From Desulfotomaculum copahuensis (GTDB taxonomy: Bacteria > Bacillota > Desulfotomaculia > Desulfotomaculales > Desulfovirgulaceae): 64,000 bases of DNA. This document shows positions 52,282 to 61,709 of this stretch, in pieces (positions within the stretch are counted from its first letter, which is position 1; every line of letters starts with the position of its first letter). The stretch spans positions 62,001 through 126,000 of the forward strand of contig NZ_LYVF01000062.1 in assembly GCF_001655685.1 (NCBI RefSeq), written 5' to 3'. The notes under the pieces are model-generated. The model had not been told where the DNA came from. It did no database searches and saw nothing but the letters and a program-made list of their open reading frames with translations. The position numbers and the translations under genes are program-made.

Positions 52282-52914
52282 GTGAGTGGATGCTATCCCA
52301 TTTCTTTGCATCTGGCCGGACGCAGATGCCTGGTGGTGGGCGGCGGCAGCGTGGCGGAACGCAAGGTGCTGTCCCTGCTTGCCTGCGACGCCCGGGTAAC
52401 GGTGGTCAGCCCGCGGGTTTGCCCCGGTTTGCGGAAAATGGCCGCCGCCGGACGGATTGACTGGCACTGCGGGGAATATCACAATACCGTCCTGGACGGG
52501 ATCTTTTTAGTCATCGCCGCCACCGATCAAGATGCGGTCAACCGCCTGGTGTCAAAGGAATGCCTGGAACGCAACCTGCTGGTCAATGTGGTGGACGATC
52601 CGCCCCACGGCAACTTTTATGTGCCGGCGGTGATGCGCCGGGGACCGCTGCAGATCGCCGTTTCCACCGGCGGTCACAGTCCCCTGCTGGCCAGGAAGAT
52701 AAAGGAGGAACTGGCGCGGCGGTACGGCCCGGAATACGGCGAATTTGCCGTCTGGCTGGGCGAAATACGTACCCGCCTGCTTGAAAATATTTCCGATCCG
52801 GAAAAAAGACACCGGATCCTGGCCTCCCTGGTGGACGACCAGGTGCTGTTGCTGTTGGCCGAAGGACGGCTGACGCAAGCAAAGGAGCGTGTAGAGCAAT
52901 GCTTATCATCGTAG
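52282..52914 (+). CDS. precorrin-2 dehydrogenase / sirohydrochlorin ferrochelatase (CysG N-terminal type)
   Basis: The 210-residue enzyme oxidises precorrin-2 to sirohydrochlorin with NAD, and may insert iron to give siroheme. The NAD-binding loop is [17 protein letters not shown]. The family motif [35 protein letters not shown] appears in two stretches, with [13 protein letters not shown]. It lacks the methyltransferase half, which is in the CobA-HemD fusion downstream. GTG 52282 follows AAAAGGG by ten bases; the TTG at 52273 is too close. Its stop overlaps hemA by 16 bases. Confidence 0.93.
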   Translation: MSGCYPISLHLAGRRCLVVGGGSVAERKVLSLLACDARVTVVSPRVCPGLRKMAAAGRIDWHCGEYHNTVLDGIFLVIAATDQDAVNRLVSKECLERNLLVNVVDDPPHGNFYVPAVMRRGPLQIAVSTGGHSPLLARKIKEELARRYGPEYGEFAVWLGEIRTRLLENISDPEKRHRILASLVDDQVLLLLAEGRLTQAKERVEQCLSS

Positions 52915-54218
52915 TTGGTGTGAATCACCGGACGGCGCCGGTGCAGGTACGGGAAAAGCTGTCCTTTTCCGGACATTCCCTGGGGGATGCCCTGATCAGG
53001 TTGAACGCCGCCCCGGCCATCGAGGGCTGTGTAATCCTGTCCACCTGCAACCGGACGGAGATTTACGCCGCAACCAGGGAAATGGACGAGGGATTGAGCG
53101 CCGTGCGGGATTTTCTTGCCCGCAAGTCCGGCGCGGATATTTCCGAAATTAAAAACTACACTTATGCCCATACCCTCTATGATACCATCCGTCACCTTTT
53201 CCGGGTGACGGCCGGCCTGGATTCCATGATCCTGGGTGAAACCCAGATCCTGGGCCAGGTGCGGGACGCCTATCAGGCGGCCTGCCGGCACGGAACAACC
53301 AACCGGGTGCTCAATGTGCTCTTTCAGCAGGCGCTGACCGTGGGCAAGCGGGTGCGCACCGAAACCGGCATTGACCGCAATGCCGTGTCCATCAGTTATG
53401 CCGCGGTGGAACTGGCCAGGCAGTACATCGGCGACCTGACCGGCCGCTCGGTGCTGGTGATCGGCGCCGGCAAAATGAGTGAACTGACGGCCCGCCACCT
53501 GGTGGCCAACGGTGTGTCGGGAGTGATTGTCTCCAACCGCTCCTATCAGCGGGCGGTGGATCTGGCCGCCCAGTTCGACGGCCGGGCGGTAAGGTTTGAC
53601 CGGTTGTTTGATTATATGGCCAGCGCGGATATTGTGATCAGCTGCACGGCAGCCTCGCATTATGTGGTGCGTTATTCCGACATGGCGGCGGTAATGGCAG
53701 GGCGGCCGGGCGGCAAACTGATGATGATCGACATTGCCGTACCGCGGGATATCGACCCGGCCTGCGGCAACCTGCCGGGAGTGACTCTTTATGATGTGGA
53801 CGCCCTGCAGCACGTGGTGGATCAGAACCTTGCCCAGCGTAAACAGGCCGCGGTTACGGGGGAAGCGATCATTGAAGAGGAACTGGACCAGTTCATGCAG
53901 TGGCTGGGCACCCAGTTTGTGGTGCCGACCATCGCTGCTTTAAAGCAGTGGGGCGAGGAGATTAAACAGAACGAATTGCGCCGGGCGCTGAACCGTCTGG
54001 GTGAAATTTCGGACCACGACCGCAAAGTGGTCGCCTCCCTGGCCAACTCCATTGTCAACCAGCTGTTGCATGTGCCGATCAGCCGCTTGAAAGCCTATGC
54101 CCTGACACCGGAGGGACACCTGTACACAGAAATTTTGCAGAACCTGTTTGACCTGGAGGTGGCCGGACAGGAACGCAAAACCGGTTGCGATCCGGCCAGC
54201 GCGGCTGCCGGACGGTAA
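52899..54218 (+). CDS. hemA: glutamyl-tRNA reductase
   Basis: HemA reduces glutamyl-tRNA(Glu) to glutamate 1-semialdehyde with NADPH, the first committed tetrapyrrole step. The 439-residue protein has the catalytic Cys50 in [12 protein letters not shown]. Other family pieces are [21 protein letters not shown], the nucleotide-binding [17 protein letters not shown], and the C-terminal dimerisation helix region. The ATG lies 16 bases inside the upstream siroheme gene, with GCAAAGGAGCG upstream. The last 20 residues are a variable tail. hemL, the next enzyme in order, is about 7.5 kb downstream. Confidence 0.97.
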   Translation: MLIIVVGVNHRTAPVQVREKLSFSGHSLGDALIRLNAAPAIEGCVILSTCNRTEIYAATREMDEGLSAVRDFLARKSGADISEIKNYTYAHTLYDTIRHLFRVTAGLDSMILGETQILGQVRDAYQAACRHGTTNRVLNVLFQQALTVGKRVRTETGIDRNAVSISYAAVELARQYIGDLTGRSVLVIGAGKMSELTARHLVANGVSGVIVSNRSYQRAVDLAAQFDGRAVRFDRLFDYMASADIVISCTAASHYVVRYSDMAAVMAGRPGGKLMMIDIAVPRDIDPACGNLPGVTLYDVDALQHVVDQNLAQRKQAAVTGEAIIEEELDQFMQWLGTQFVVPTIAALKQWGEEIKQNELRRALNRLGEISDHDRKVVASLANSIVNQLLHVPISRLKAYALTPEGHLYTEILQNLFDLEVAGQERKTGCDPASAAAGR

Positions 54219-54346
54219 GACCGGCGGCCTGAACGTCCGGCGGTTGCACAGCCGGAAAGAACCGTTCCGGTTGCTTAAAATGGTCCGGACGGGGGAAAGC
54301 TTCCACCATTGAGGGGCGAAGGAACGGAAAATCGATCGGAGGGGCC

Positions 54347-55288
54347 ATGAACAAGGAAATCGTAATCGGCACCAGGGAAAGCAGGCTGGCCCTGTGGCAG
54401 GCCCGCTGGGTGGCGGAACAGCTGCAGTCCCGTCATCCGGGGGTGAATTTCCGCCTGCAGGGCATGAAGACCCACGGTGACAATATTTTGGATGTGGCCC
54501 TGGCAAAAATCGGCGACAAGGGGCTATTTACCAAGGAACTGGAACTGGCCCTGCTCAAAGGGAAAATCGATTTGGCGGTACACAGCATGAAGGATTTACC
54601 CACCGAACTGCCGCCGGGCCTGAGCATCGGAGCCATTTGCCGCCGGGAATACCCCGGGGATGTGCTCATATCCCGGCGCGGGCTGAAACTGGCGGAATTG
54701 CCGTCCGGCGCCCGGGTGGGCACCAGCAGTTTGCGCCGCACCGCCCAGCTTTTGCGTTTCCGTCCGGATCTGCAAATATCCACCATGCGGGGCAACCTGA
54801 CCACCCGCCTGCGCAAACTGACGGAGCAAAACCTGGACGCCCTGGTGCTGGCCTATGCCGGCGTCCACCGGCTGGGGCTGGCGGAGCAAATCACCCAGCG
54901 CATCCCGTTTGACATCTGCCTGCCGGCGGTGGGACAGGGAGCAATCGGGGTGGAGATACGCTCCGGGGATGAGCGAATCCAGTCCCTGATTGACAGTCTG
55001 AACGACCGGGAAACACAAGCCGCCGTCACCGCCGAACGGGCGCTGATGAAAGAGCTGGAAGGCGGTTGCCAGGTGCCCGTGGGCGCTTTGGGCCGGGTGG
55101 ACGGCGAAATGATCACCCTGGAGGGGATTGTGGCCAGTCTGGACGGCCGGCGGGCGGTGCGGGACGCCGTCACCGGACCGGTTGCGGAGGCGTCCGCCCT
55201 GGGGCGGACGCTGGCCCGCCGGATGCTGGCCGCCGGAGCGGCGGAAATATTAAACGCGGCGAGACAGGAGTTTGATCTGCATGCCTGA
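54347..55288 (+). CDS. hemC: hydroxymethylbilane synthase
   Basis: HemC joins four porphobilinogen units into hydroxymethylbilane. The 313-residue enzyme has the dipyrromethane-cofactor cysteine (about Cys241) in ELEGGCQVPVGA. It also has IGTRESRLALWQARWVAEQL, VHSMKDLPTELPPGL and the arginine-rich VGTSSLRRTAQLL. A GGAGGGGCC site precedes ATG 54347. A 128-base gap separates it from hemA. The end overlaps the CobA-HemD gene by eight bases. Confidence 0.97.
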   Translation: MNKEIVIGTRESRLALWQARWVAEQLQSRHPGVNFRLQGMKTHGDNILDVALAKIGDKGLFTKELELALLKGKIDLAVHSMKDLPTELPPGLSIGAICRREYPGDVLISRRGLKLAELPSGARVGTSSLRRTAQLLRFRPDLQISTMRGNLTTRLRKLTEQNLDALVLAYAGVHRLGLAEQITQRIPFDICLPAVGQGAIGVEIRSGDERIQSLIDSLNDRETQAAVTAERALMKELEGGCQVPVGALGRVDGEMITLEGIVASLDGRRAVRDAVTGPVAEASALGRTLARRMLAAGAAEILNAARQEFDLHA

Positions 55289-56813
55289 GGGAATTGTATA
55301 TCTGGTTGGAGCGGGGCCGGGGGATCCCGGCTTGATCACTGTCAAGGGACTGCACTGCATCAAAAGGGCCGAAGTACTGGTTTACGACCGCCTGGCCCCG
55401 TCCCGCCTGCTGGCCGCGGCGCCGCCGTCCGCGGAACGGATTTATGTGGGCAAAAGCCCGGCCGGACACGCCATGACCCAGGAAGAAATCAACCGGCTGC
55501 TGGTGGAACGGGCCGGCCGCGGCCAGGTGGTGGTGCGGTTGAAGGGCGGCGATCCCTTCGTCTTCGGCCGGGGCGGCGAGGAGGCGGCGGCACTGGCCGC
55601 GGCCGGACTGCCTTTTGAAGTGGTGCCCGGCGTCACCTCCGCCGTGGCGGCCCCGGCTTACGCCGGCATCCCGGTCACCCACCGGGATCTCACCTCCACC
55701 CTGGCCATCATCACCGGCAACGAGAACCCGGCCAAGCCGGAATCAAACATCCATTGGGACAAGCTGGCCACCGGCGCCGGCACGCTGGTCTTCCTGATGG
55801 GCATGGCCCATCTGGAACAGATCACCCGGCAGCTGCTTATCCACGGCCGCCCAGCTGATACGCCGGTGGCCCTGGTGCGCTGGGGCACCCGTCCGGAACA
55901 GCAAACGCTGACCGGCACACTGGCGGACATCGCACACACCGCTGCTGAGGCGGGCTTTGCCAATCCGGCGGTAATCGTGGTCGGCGAAGTGGTCAAACTG
56001 CGGGAGCAGTTGCAGTGGTTTGAACGAAAACCACTCTCCGGCTGCCGGGTGCTGGTCACCAGGGCACGGGAGCAGGCCAGCGGACTGGCCCGGGCCATTG
56101 AGGAACTGGGCGGCGAGGCGGTGGAGTACCCGACCATCCAGGTGGTGGCGGCAGAGGACTACACCCCCCTGGATACGGCTATCGGCCGCCTGCCGGAATA
56201 TCAGTGGCTGATTTTCACCAGTGTCAACGGTGTGGCCTTCTTTTTCCGCCGCCTGCTGTTAGCGGGCCGGGACATCCGCGATTTGAAGGGTTTGAAAATA
56301 TGCGCCATCGGCCCCAAAACCAGACAGGCACTAAGCAGGTATTGCTTGCGCGTGGATTATGTGCCCGACGAATACCGGGCGGAAAGCATCATCAGCGGTT
56401 TAAAGGACAAAATCCGGCCCGGTGACCGGGTGCTGCTGCCCCGGGCGGACATTGCCCGCAAAATACTGCCTGAAGCGCTGACCGGACTGGGTGCCCGGGT
56501 GGATGATGCGGCGGCATACCGCACCGTACCGGGCGGCGGCAATACGGAGGAAATTCGCCGTTTGCTGGCGGAAAAACGCATCCAGGTGATCACTTTCACC
56601 AGTTCTTCCACCGTACGCAATTTCGTCACGCTGTTGAACGAACCCCGCCTGCCGGAATTGCTCGCCGGCGTGACCGTGGCCTGCATCGGACCGGTCACCG
56701 CCCGCACGGCCCGTGAACTGGGCCTGCCGGTGGCTGTCGAGGCAAAGGAGTACACTATTGAAGGACTGCTCAAAGCGATTGTGGAAGCCAGGGGCTGCGG
56801 ACGGCGGGCCTAA
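55281..56813 (+). CDS. cobA-hemD: CobA-HemD fusion: uroporphyrinogen-III methyltransferase and uroporphyrinogen-III synthase
   Basis: The 510-residue protein joins two enzymes. Residues 1-245 are CobA/SUMT: VYLVGAGPGDPGLITVKG, VVRLKGGDPFVFGRGGEE, VVPGVTSAVAAPAYAGIPVTHR and TLVFLMGMAHL. They methylate uroporphyrinogen III twice to precorrin-2. Residues from about 255 are HemD: VLVTRAREQASGLARAIEEL, WLIFTSVNGVAFFF, ITFTSSSTVRNFV and CIGPVTARTARELGL. HemD closes the tetrapyrrole ring. The fusion is common in Firmicutes. ATG 55281 follows ACAGGAGTTTGATCTGC. It sends flux to precorrin-2, consistent with the siroheme-dependent heme path here. Confidence 0.96.
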   Translation: MPEGIVYLVGAGPGDPGLITVKGLHCIKRAEVLVYDRLAPSRLLAAAPPSAERIYVGKSPAGHAMTQEEINRLLVERAGRGQVVVRLKGGDPFVFGRGGEEAAALAAAGLPFEVVPGVTSAVAAPAYAGIPVTHRDLTSTLAIITGNENPAKPESNIHWDKLATGAGTLVFLMGMAHLEQITRQLLIHGRPADTPVALVRWGTRPEQQTLTGTLADIAHTAAEAGFANPAVIVVGEVVKLREQLQWFERKPLSGCRVLVTRAREQASGLARAIEELGGEAVEYPTIQVVAAEDYTPLDTAIGRLPEYQWLIFTSVNGVAFFFRRLLLAGRDIRDLKGLKICAIGPKTRQALSRYCLRVDYVPDEYRAESIISGLKDKIRPGDRVLLPRADIARKILPEALTGLGARVDDAAAYRTVPGGGNTEEIRRLLAEKRIQVITFTSSSTVRNFVTLLNEPRLPELLAGVTVACIGPVTARTARELGLPVAVEAKEYTIEGLLKAIVEARGCGRRA

Positions 56814-56968
56814 GGCCGGACGCATCACGCCCGGCCGTTTGCGCGCTGCAATTCCATGCCTGCGGGCGGCCGGCCGGACCGCAATGACAGCACATGCCGG
56901 GCTGTGTACAGACACCCGCGTCCGGGACTTTGGGCGGAGCAATGGTCTTTATCAGGGGGAGATTGAGC

Positions 56969-58153
56969 ATGATCAGCATCAGCAAACTTTTATGCGACAC
57001 CGGAAACTATGGCGACAATTTGCGCTACAGTGAGCTCTCCCGCCATCAGATGCACGGAACCACGGCCGGCCTTGGTCCGGTGGTGGTGTGGAATATGACC
57101 CGCGCCTGCAACCTAAGCTGCCGGCATTGTTACGCCAGCGCCGGCGGGCAAAGGCAACCGGACGAATTGAACACCGCGGAAGCGCGGCGGTTCATCGACA
57201 GCCTGGCCGGCTTCAAAGTGCCGGTAATTCTTTTTTCCGGCGGCGAACCGCTGATGCGGGAGGATTTCTTCCCGCTGGCCGCCCGCGCCCGGGAACGGGG
57301 CATCCGGGTCACAGTATCCACCAACGGTACGTTGATCACCCCGGAAACAGCCCACCGCTTGAAGGAAATTGGAGCCGGCTACGTAGGCGTCAGTCTGGAC
57401 GGCATGGAAGCGGTCAACGACCGCTTCCGGGGCCGGCCGGGAGCCTTCCGGGACGCCCTGGCCGGCATCCGCAACTGTTTGGCCGCCGGTCAGCGGGTGG
57501 GACTGCGCTTCACCATCAACCGCCATAACCTGGCCGAACTGCCGGCCATATTTGATTTGATTGAAAGGGAGAATATCCCCCGTGCCTGCTTCTACCACCT
57601 GGTCTACAGCGGCCGGGGCAGCGGCATGCGGGACGAGGACATCAGCCCGGCGGAAACCAGGGCCGCCCTGGACCTGATCATGGAGCGCACACTTGACTTT
57701 CACCGCCGGGGACTGGACAAGGAAATCCTTACGGTGGACAACCACGCCGACGCCGTCTACCTTTACCTGAAACTGCGCCGGCGGGACCCGGCCCGGGCGG
57801 AAAAGGTCTACCACCTGCTGGAGCTGAACGGGGGCAACCGCACGGGCATGGCCATCGGCGCGGTGGACTGGGCCGGCAACGTACACCCGGATCAGTTCAC
57901 CCGGCATTACACCTTCGGCAACGTGCGGGAAAAAAGCTTCGCTGCCATCTGGACGGATCTTTCCCAGCCGGTGCTGGCCGGCTTGAAGAACCGCCGCCCC
58001 TTGTTGAAAGGCCGCTGCGCCCGCTGCCGCTGGCTGGACATCTGCAACGGCAATTTCCGTGCCCGTGCCGAGGCGGTTTACGGCGACTTCTGGGCGCCGG
58101 ATCCGGCCTGTTATTTGAGCGACGCGGAGATAGACCCGACCGGCGAAATTTAG
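56969..58153 (+). CDS. ahbC: radical-SAM AhbC (NirJ1-like), didecarboxysiroheme to Fe-coproporphyrin III
   Basis: In the alternative heme pathway AhbC removes two acetate groups from 12,18-didecarboxysiroheme. The 394-residue protein has the radical-SAM motif MTRACNLSCRHCYASAG, then VPVILFSGGEPLMREDFFPL and VGVSLDGMEAVND. The C-terminal auxiliary-cluster cysteines are in GRCARCRWLDICNGNFRARA, with a last one in DPACYLSDAEI. The long N-terminus with SKLLCDTGNYGDNLRYS is typical of this type. ATG 56969 follows GGGGGAGATTGAGC. It lies between cobA-hemD and hemB. Confidence 0.88.
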   Translation: MISISKLLCDTGNYGDNLRYSELSRHQMHGTTAGLGPVVVWNMTRACNLSCRHCYASAGGQRQPDELNTAEARRFIDSLAGFKVPVILFSGGEPLMREDFFPLAARARERGIRVTVSTNGTLITPETAHRLKEIGAGYVGVSLDGMEAVNDRFRGRPGAFRDALAGIRNCLAAGQRVGLRFTINRHNLAELPAIFDLIERENIPRACFYHLVYSGRGSGMRDEDISPAETRAALDLIMERTLDFHRRGLDKEILTVDNHADAVYLYLKLRRRDPARAEKVYHLLELNGGNRTGMAIGAVDWAGNVHPDQFTRHYTFGNVREKSFAAIWTDLSQPVLAGLKNRRPLLKGRCARCRWLDICNGNFRARAEAVYGDFWAPDPACYLSDAEIDPTGEI

Positions 58154-58354
58154 TCGCGTGCATACCTCCATTGCGTACCCGTTCCGCTCCGGAAAATGAA
58201 TGGTAACGGCAATGACAGTGTGCTATCGCGTTTTTCCAGATTCCTCTATGATGGAAACCATACCCGGCCCCGGCAACCGTTGTGCAATGTGGCTGCGTGC
58301 GCGTGAGCCGGCAGCGCTGTCTTCATGAACAGTCAATGTCACGGGAGGTGTATT

Positions 58355-59341
58355 GTGATCATGCCTTTTCCAGTCATCCGGCCGCGCCGGCTGCGGGCAA
58401 ACCCGGCCATGCGCCGGCTGGTGCGGGAAACCGTACTTGCAGTGGACGATCTGCTTTACCCCGTTTTTGTCACTTACGGCCGGGACGTGCGCAAACCGGT
58501 GGAAGCCATGCCCGGAGTGTATAATTTCTCGGTGGACACACTGTTGGAGGAACTGGGACCGGTAAATGAGCTGGGCATCCCCGGCATCATGCTTTTCGGC
58601 ATCCCGGAAACAAAGGATGAACTGGCCGGCGGGGCTTACGACGACGAAGGCGTAGTACAGCAGGCCATTCGTGCCGTCAAGGAGGAATTCCCGGATCTGC
58701 TGGTGATCACCGATGTCTGCCTGTGCGAATACACCAGCCACGGCCATTGCGGGGTGATTAAAAACGGCTGCGTGCTGAATGATCCAACCCTGGACCTGCT
58801 CGCGCGCACCGCGCTTTCCCACGCCCGCGCCGGCGCGGACATGGTCGCCCCCTCGGACATGATGGACGGGCGGGTGGCCGCCATCCGCCGCGCACTGGAT
58901 GAACACGGTTACCAAAACGTGCCCATTATGGCCTACGCGGCCAAATACGCTTCCGCTTACTACGGACCATTCCGGGAGGCGGCCAGCTCGGCGCCGCAGT
59001 TCGGCGACCGCCGCTCCTACCAGATGGACCCGCCCAACGCCCGCGAGGCGCTGCGGGAAGTGCGCCTGGACATAGATGAGGGAGCGGATATTGTCATGGT
59101 CAAGCCGGCGCTGGCCTACCTGGATGTCATCCAGCGGGTGCGGCAGGCCTTCGATCACCCGCTGGCCGCCTACAATGTGAGCGGAGAATACGCCATGGTC
59201 AAGGCCGCGGCACAAAAGGGCTGGATCGATGAACGGCGCGTGGTGCTGGAAACGCTCACCGGCATCAAACGGGCCGGCGCGGAGATCATTCTCACCTATC
59301 ACGCCCCGGATGCAGCCCGCTGGCTACAGGAAGGGGAATAG
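58355..59341 (+). CDS. hemB: porphobilinogen synthase (delta-aminolevulinate dehydratase)
   Basis: HemB condenses two 5-aminolevulinate molecules to porphobilinogen. The 328-residue protein has [18 protein letters not shown] and the metal-binding loop [13 protein letters not shown] with three candidate zinc cysteines. Its two active-site lysines are in [18 protein letters not shown] and [17 protein letters not shown] 58355 is six bases after GGGAGG; ATG 58361 is the alternative start. The 200 bases before it have no gene. ahbD follows after 16 bases. Confidence 0.96.
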   Translation: MIMPFPVIRPRRLRANPAMRRLVRETVLAVDDLLYPVFVTYGRDVRKPVEAMPGVYNFSVDTLLEELGPVNELGIPGIMLFGIPETKDELAGGAYDDEGVVQQAIRAVKEEFPDLLVITDVCLCEYTSHGHCGVIKNGCVLNDPTLDLLARTALSHARAGADMVAPSDMMDGRVAAIRRALDEHGYQNVPIMAYAAKYASAYYGPFREAASSAPQFGDRRSYQMDPPNAREALREVRLDIDEGADIVMVKPALAYLDVIQRVRQAFDHPLAAYNVSGEYAMVKAAAQKGWIDERRVVLETLTGIKRAGAEIILTYHAPDAARWLQEGE

Positions 59342-59357
59342 AAAGGGGGGCGTTGCC

Positions 59358-60365
59358 GTGCTGGTTTCCTGGAACACGACCAACGCCTGCAATTTGACCT
59401 GCCGCCACTGCTACCGGGACGCCGGCGCCAGGGCGGACGAAGAACTGAGCACCGGCGAGGGAATTGCACTGATTGAGGAAATTGCCCGGGCCGGGTTTAA
59501 AATCATGATTTTCAGCGGCGGCGAACCCCTGATGCGGCCGGACATCTACGATCTGGCCGCTTATGCCGCCCGCACCGGACTGCGGCCCGTTTTCGGCACC
59601 AACGGCACGCTGCTCACCGGCGCGACGGCCGAAAAACTGAAAAAAAGCGGCGCCATGGCCATGGGCATCAGCCTGGACAGCACCGACCCGGAGCAGCATG
59701 ACCGCTTCCGCGGCGTACCGGGCGCCTGGCAGGCGGCGGTGGAAGGCATGCGCGCCTGCCGCCGGGCCGGACTACCCTTTCAGGTGCATACTACGGTGAT
59801 GGACTGGAATTATGATCAGGTGGAGGCGCTCACCGACCTGGCTGTAAAAGAAGGGGCGATGGCCCATCATGTTTTCTTTCTGGTACCCGCCGGCCGGGCG
59901 GTGAACATGGAAGCGGAGTCGTTGCGCGCCCGGCAGTACGAAAACCTGCTGCGCCGGCTGATGGAAAAGCAAAAAACGGTGGACATCGAGGTCAAGCCCA
60001 CCTGTGCCCCCCAGTTTATGCGCATCGCCCGGCAAATGGGTTTAAAGCTGCGCTTTCAAAAGGGGTGCCTGGCCGGTGTGGCCTACTGCATCATCAGCCC
60101 GCGTGGCGTGGTGCAGCCCTGCGCCTATCTGGACATTCCCGCCGGCAATGTACGCGAAACGCCTTTCAGCCGGATCTGGCAGGACAACCCGGTGTTCAAC
60201 CGCCTGCGCAGCGGGGAATACGGAGGCGGCTGCGGTATCTGTGAATACCGGAGGATCTGCGGCGGCTGCCGCGCCCGGGCCTATTTCTACCACGGCGATT
60301 ACATGGCTGAAGAGCCCTGGTGCCTGTACCGGGAAGAGCGGGAAACCGCGGTCGCGGACGTCTAG
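59358..60365 (+). CDS. ahbD: radical-SAM AhbD (NirJ2-like), heme synthase of the alternative pathway
   Basis: AhbD decarboxylates two propionates of Fe-coproporphyrin III to vinyls, giving heme. The 335-residue product has the radical-SAM motif TNACNLTCRHCYRDAGA. It is followed by FKIMIFSGGEPLMRPDIYDL and MGISLDSTDPEQHDRF. Auxiliary-cluster cysteines come later: KGCLAGVAYCIISP, QPCAYLDIP, and GGGCGICEYRRICGGCRARA with a final WCLYREE. GTG 59358 has AAAGGGGGG upstream; the earlier frame inside hemB is not credible. Assignment to AhbD rather than AhbC rests on the SPASM-type C-terminus and the shorter N-terminus. Confidence 0.86.
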   Translation: MLVSWNTTNACNLTCRHCYRDAGARADEELSTGEGIALIEEIARAGFKIMIFSGGEPLMRPDIYDLAAYAARTGLRPVFGTNGTLLTGATAEKLKKSGAMAMGISLDSTDPEQHDRFRGVPGAWQAAVEGMRACRRAGLPFQVHTTVMDWNYDQVEALTDLAVKEGAMAHHVFFLVPAGRAVNMEAESLRARQYENLLRRLMEKQKTVDIEVKPTCAPQFMRIARQMGLKLRFQKGCLAGVAYCIISPRGVVQPCAYLDIPAGNVRETPFSRIWQDNPVFNRLRSGEYGGGCGICEYRRICGGCRARAYFYHGDYMAEEPWCLYREERETAVADV

Positions 60366-60554
60366 AAAGCGCTTGTTTGGAAAAGGCACCCCGGGCGGAA
60401 GTGAACCTCCTTCGGGACAAGCCCGCGGGTTTTCAGGGGCAAAGTTCTATAAAAGTACCGGCGGCAGGGGGAAAACCGGTCGGATTAAGCGCACCGGGAC
60501 GGACATGTGCGTTTTTTAAGTAACTGGTTTTTCACCTGTATGGGGGGGAACGGG

Positions 60555-61016
60555 ATGAGTCTGGACAGTACGGACAAACAGTTGCTGAACATGGTGCAGG
60601 CCGGCCTGCCCCTGGTGCCGGAACCCTACCGGGAACTGGCGGACAAATTGGGCATCAGCGAAAAAGAAACCCTGAGCCGTTTGAAACGGCTGTGCGACAC
60701 GGGGGTAATCCGGCGCCTGGGGGCCATCTTCGACTCCCGCCGGGTGGGTTACAGCGGCACATTGTGCGCCCTGAAGGTACCCGTGGAGCGTATAAACGAA
60801 GTGGCCGCCGTAGTCAACTCCTTCCCCGGGGTCACCCACAACTACCTGCGGGAACATGATTACAATATGTGGTTCACCCTGCTGGTGCCGTCACCGGAAA
60901 AGCTGCACCGGACTATCGAAGAGATCAAGTCACGCACGGGCATCAGCGACCTGCTGATGCTGCCCGCCACCAGAATCTTCAAGATCCGGGTGAATTTCGA
61001 CCTGGCGGAGGAATAA
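60555..61016 (+). CDS. ahbA: siroheme decarboxylase subunit AhbA-like (Lrp/AsnC-fold)
   Basis: The AhbA/AhbB heterodimer removes two carboxyls from siroheme to give 12,18-didecarboxysiroheme. This 153-residue protein has a winged-helix N-terminus (TDKQLLNMVQAGLPLVPEPY, then ETLSRLKRLCDTGVIRRLGA) and an Lrp-like second domain with THNYLREHDYNMWFTLLVPS. The histidine and tyrosine in HNYLREHDYN fit AhbA-type sequences. ATG 60555 follows GGGGGGAACGGG. It may be mistaken for a transcription regulator; the paired ahbB gene one base away argues for the enzyme. Confidence 0.88.
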   Translation: MSLDSTDKQLLNMVQAGLPLVPEPYRELADKLGISEKETLSRLKRLCDTGVIRRLGAIFDSRRVGYSGTLCALKVPVERINEVAAVVNSFPGVTHNYLREHDYNMWFTLLVPSPEKLHRTIEEIKSRTGISDLLMLPATRIFKIRVNFDLAEE

Positions 61017-61017
61017 T

Positions 61018-61494
61018 ATGCTTAGCGAACTGGACAAGCGGATCATCCGGGAACTGCAGGAGGGCCTGCCTCTGGTCAGCCGCCCTTACCAGGCGCTGGC
61101 CGATAGACTCAACCTGGGGGAAGATGAGCTCCTGGCCCGGATCAAGGATTTCATCGACCGGGGGGTGATCCGGCGCTTCGGGGCGGCGGTGCGCCATCAG
61201 GATCTGGGCTTTGTGGCCAACGCCATGGTGGTCTGGCCGGTGCCGGAGGAACGCCTGGAGGAAGTGGGCACGCTGCTGGCCGGCTTCGATAAAGTCTCCC
61301 ATTGCTATGCCCGCCCGGCACATCCGCCCGGATGGCCCTACAACCTGTTTACCATGATTCACGGCCAGACGGAACAGGAATGCCGCCGGATCGCCGCCCG
61401 GCTGGCGGCCGCCTGCGGAGTTGAAAACTACCGGCTGCTTTTCAGCTCGGCCGAGTTAAAGAAAAGCAGTATGAAATATTTTTTGGGGGAATGA
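61018..61494 (+). CDS. ahbB: siroheme decarboxylase subunit AhbB-like (Lrp/AsnC-fold)
   Basis: This is the partner of the preceding gene, 158 residues, with the same fold: LDKRIIRELQEGLPLVSRPY and FIDRGVIRRFGAAVRHQDLG. The AhbB-typical segment is YARPAHPPGWPYNLFTMIHG. ATG 61018 starts one base after the ahbA stop, with CGGAGGAATA across the junction. Both subunits share the winged-helix plan and sit right after ahbD, which makes a complete AhbABCD set with ahbC. Confidence 0.88.
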   Translation: MLSELDKRIIRELQEGLPLVSRPYQALADRLNLGEDELLARIKDFIDRGVIRRFGAAVRHQDLGFVANAMVVWPVPEERLEEVGTLLAGFDKVSHCYARPAHPPGWPYNLFTMIHGQTEQECRRIAARLAAACGVENYRLLFSSAELKKSSMKYFLGE

Positions 61495-61497
61495 ACA

Positions 61498-61704
61498 ATG
61501 CCGGCAGTAACCGTCACAATGCGCACCCGCAGCATTGAATCAAGGAAACGTATCGCCAGGCGGATCACGGATATACTTGTGGAAGAAACAGGTGTGGACC
61601 CGGAATGGGTTACCGTCCAGTTTGTAGAGACCAGCGAAGACAGAATTGCCCGGGGTGGCGTGCTTTTATCCGAAAGAATGGATAAGTCACGGGACGGGGA
61701 GTGA
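61498..61704 (+). CDS. 4-oxalocrotonate tautomerase-like protein
   Basis: The 68-residue product has the tautomerase fold pattern, with Pro2 as the expected catalytic base after Met removal ([20 protein letters not shown]). The middle is [26 protein letters not shown]-terminal lysine/arginine-rich tail follows. Family members isomerise enols or dehalogenate small acids. It starts three bases after ahbB, with GGGGGAATGAACA upstream, and its stop overlaps the hemL region, so it belongs to the heme operon. No role in tetrapyrrole synthesis is established for this family. Confidence 0.83.
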   Translation: MPAVTVTMRTRSIESRKRIARRITDILVEETGVDPEWVTVQFVETSEDRIARGGVLLSERMDKSRDGE

Positions 61705-61709
61705 TCACT

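Noticed and set aside
60555-61494. Lrp/AsnC transcription regulators
   Set aside because: The two adjacent genes match the siroheme decarboxylase pair AhbA/AhbB in length and key segments, and sit with ahbC, ahbD and other heme genes.
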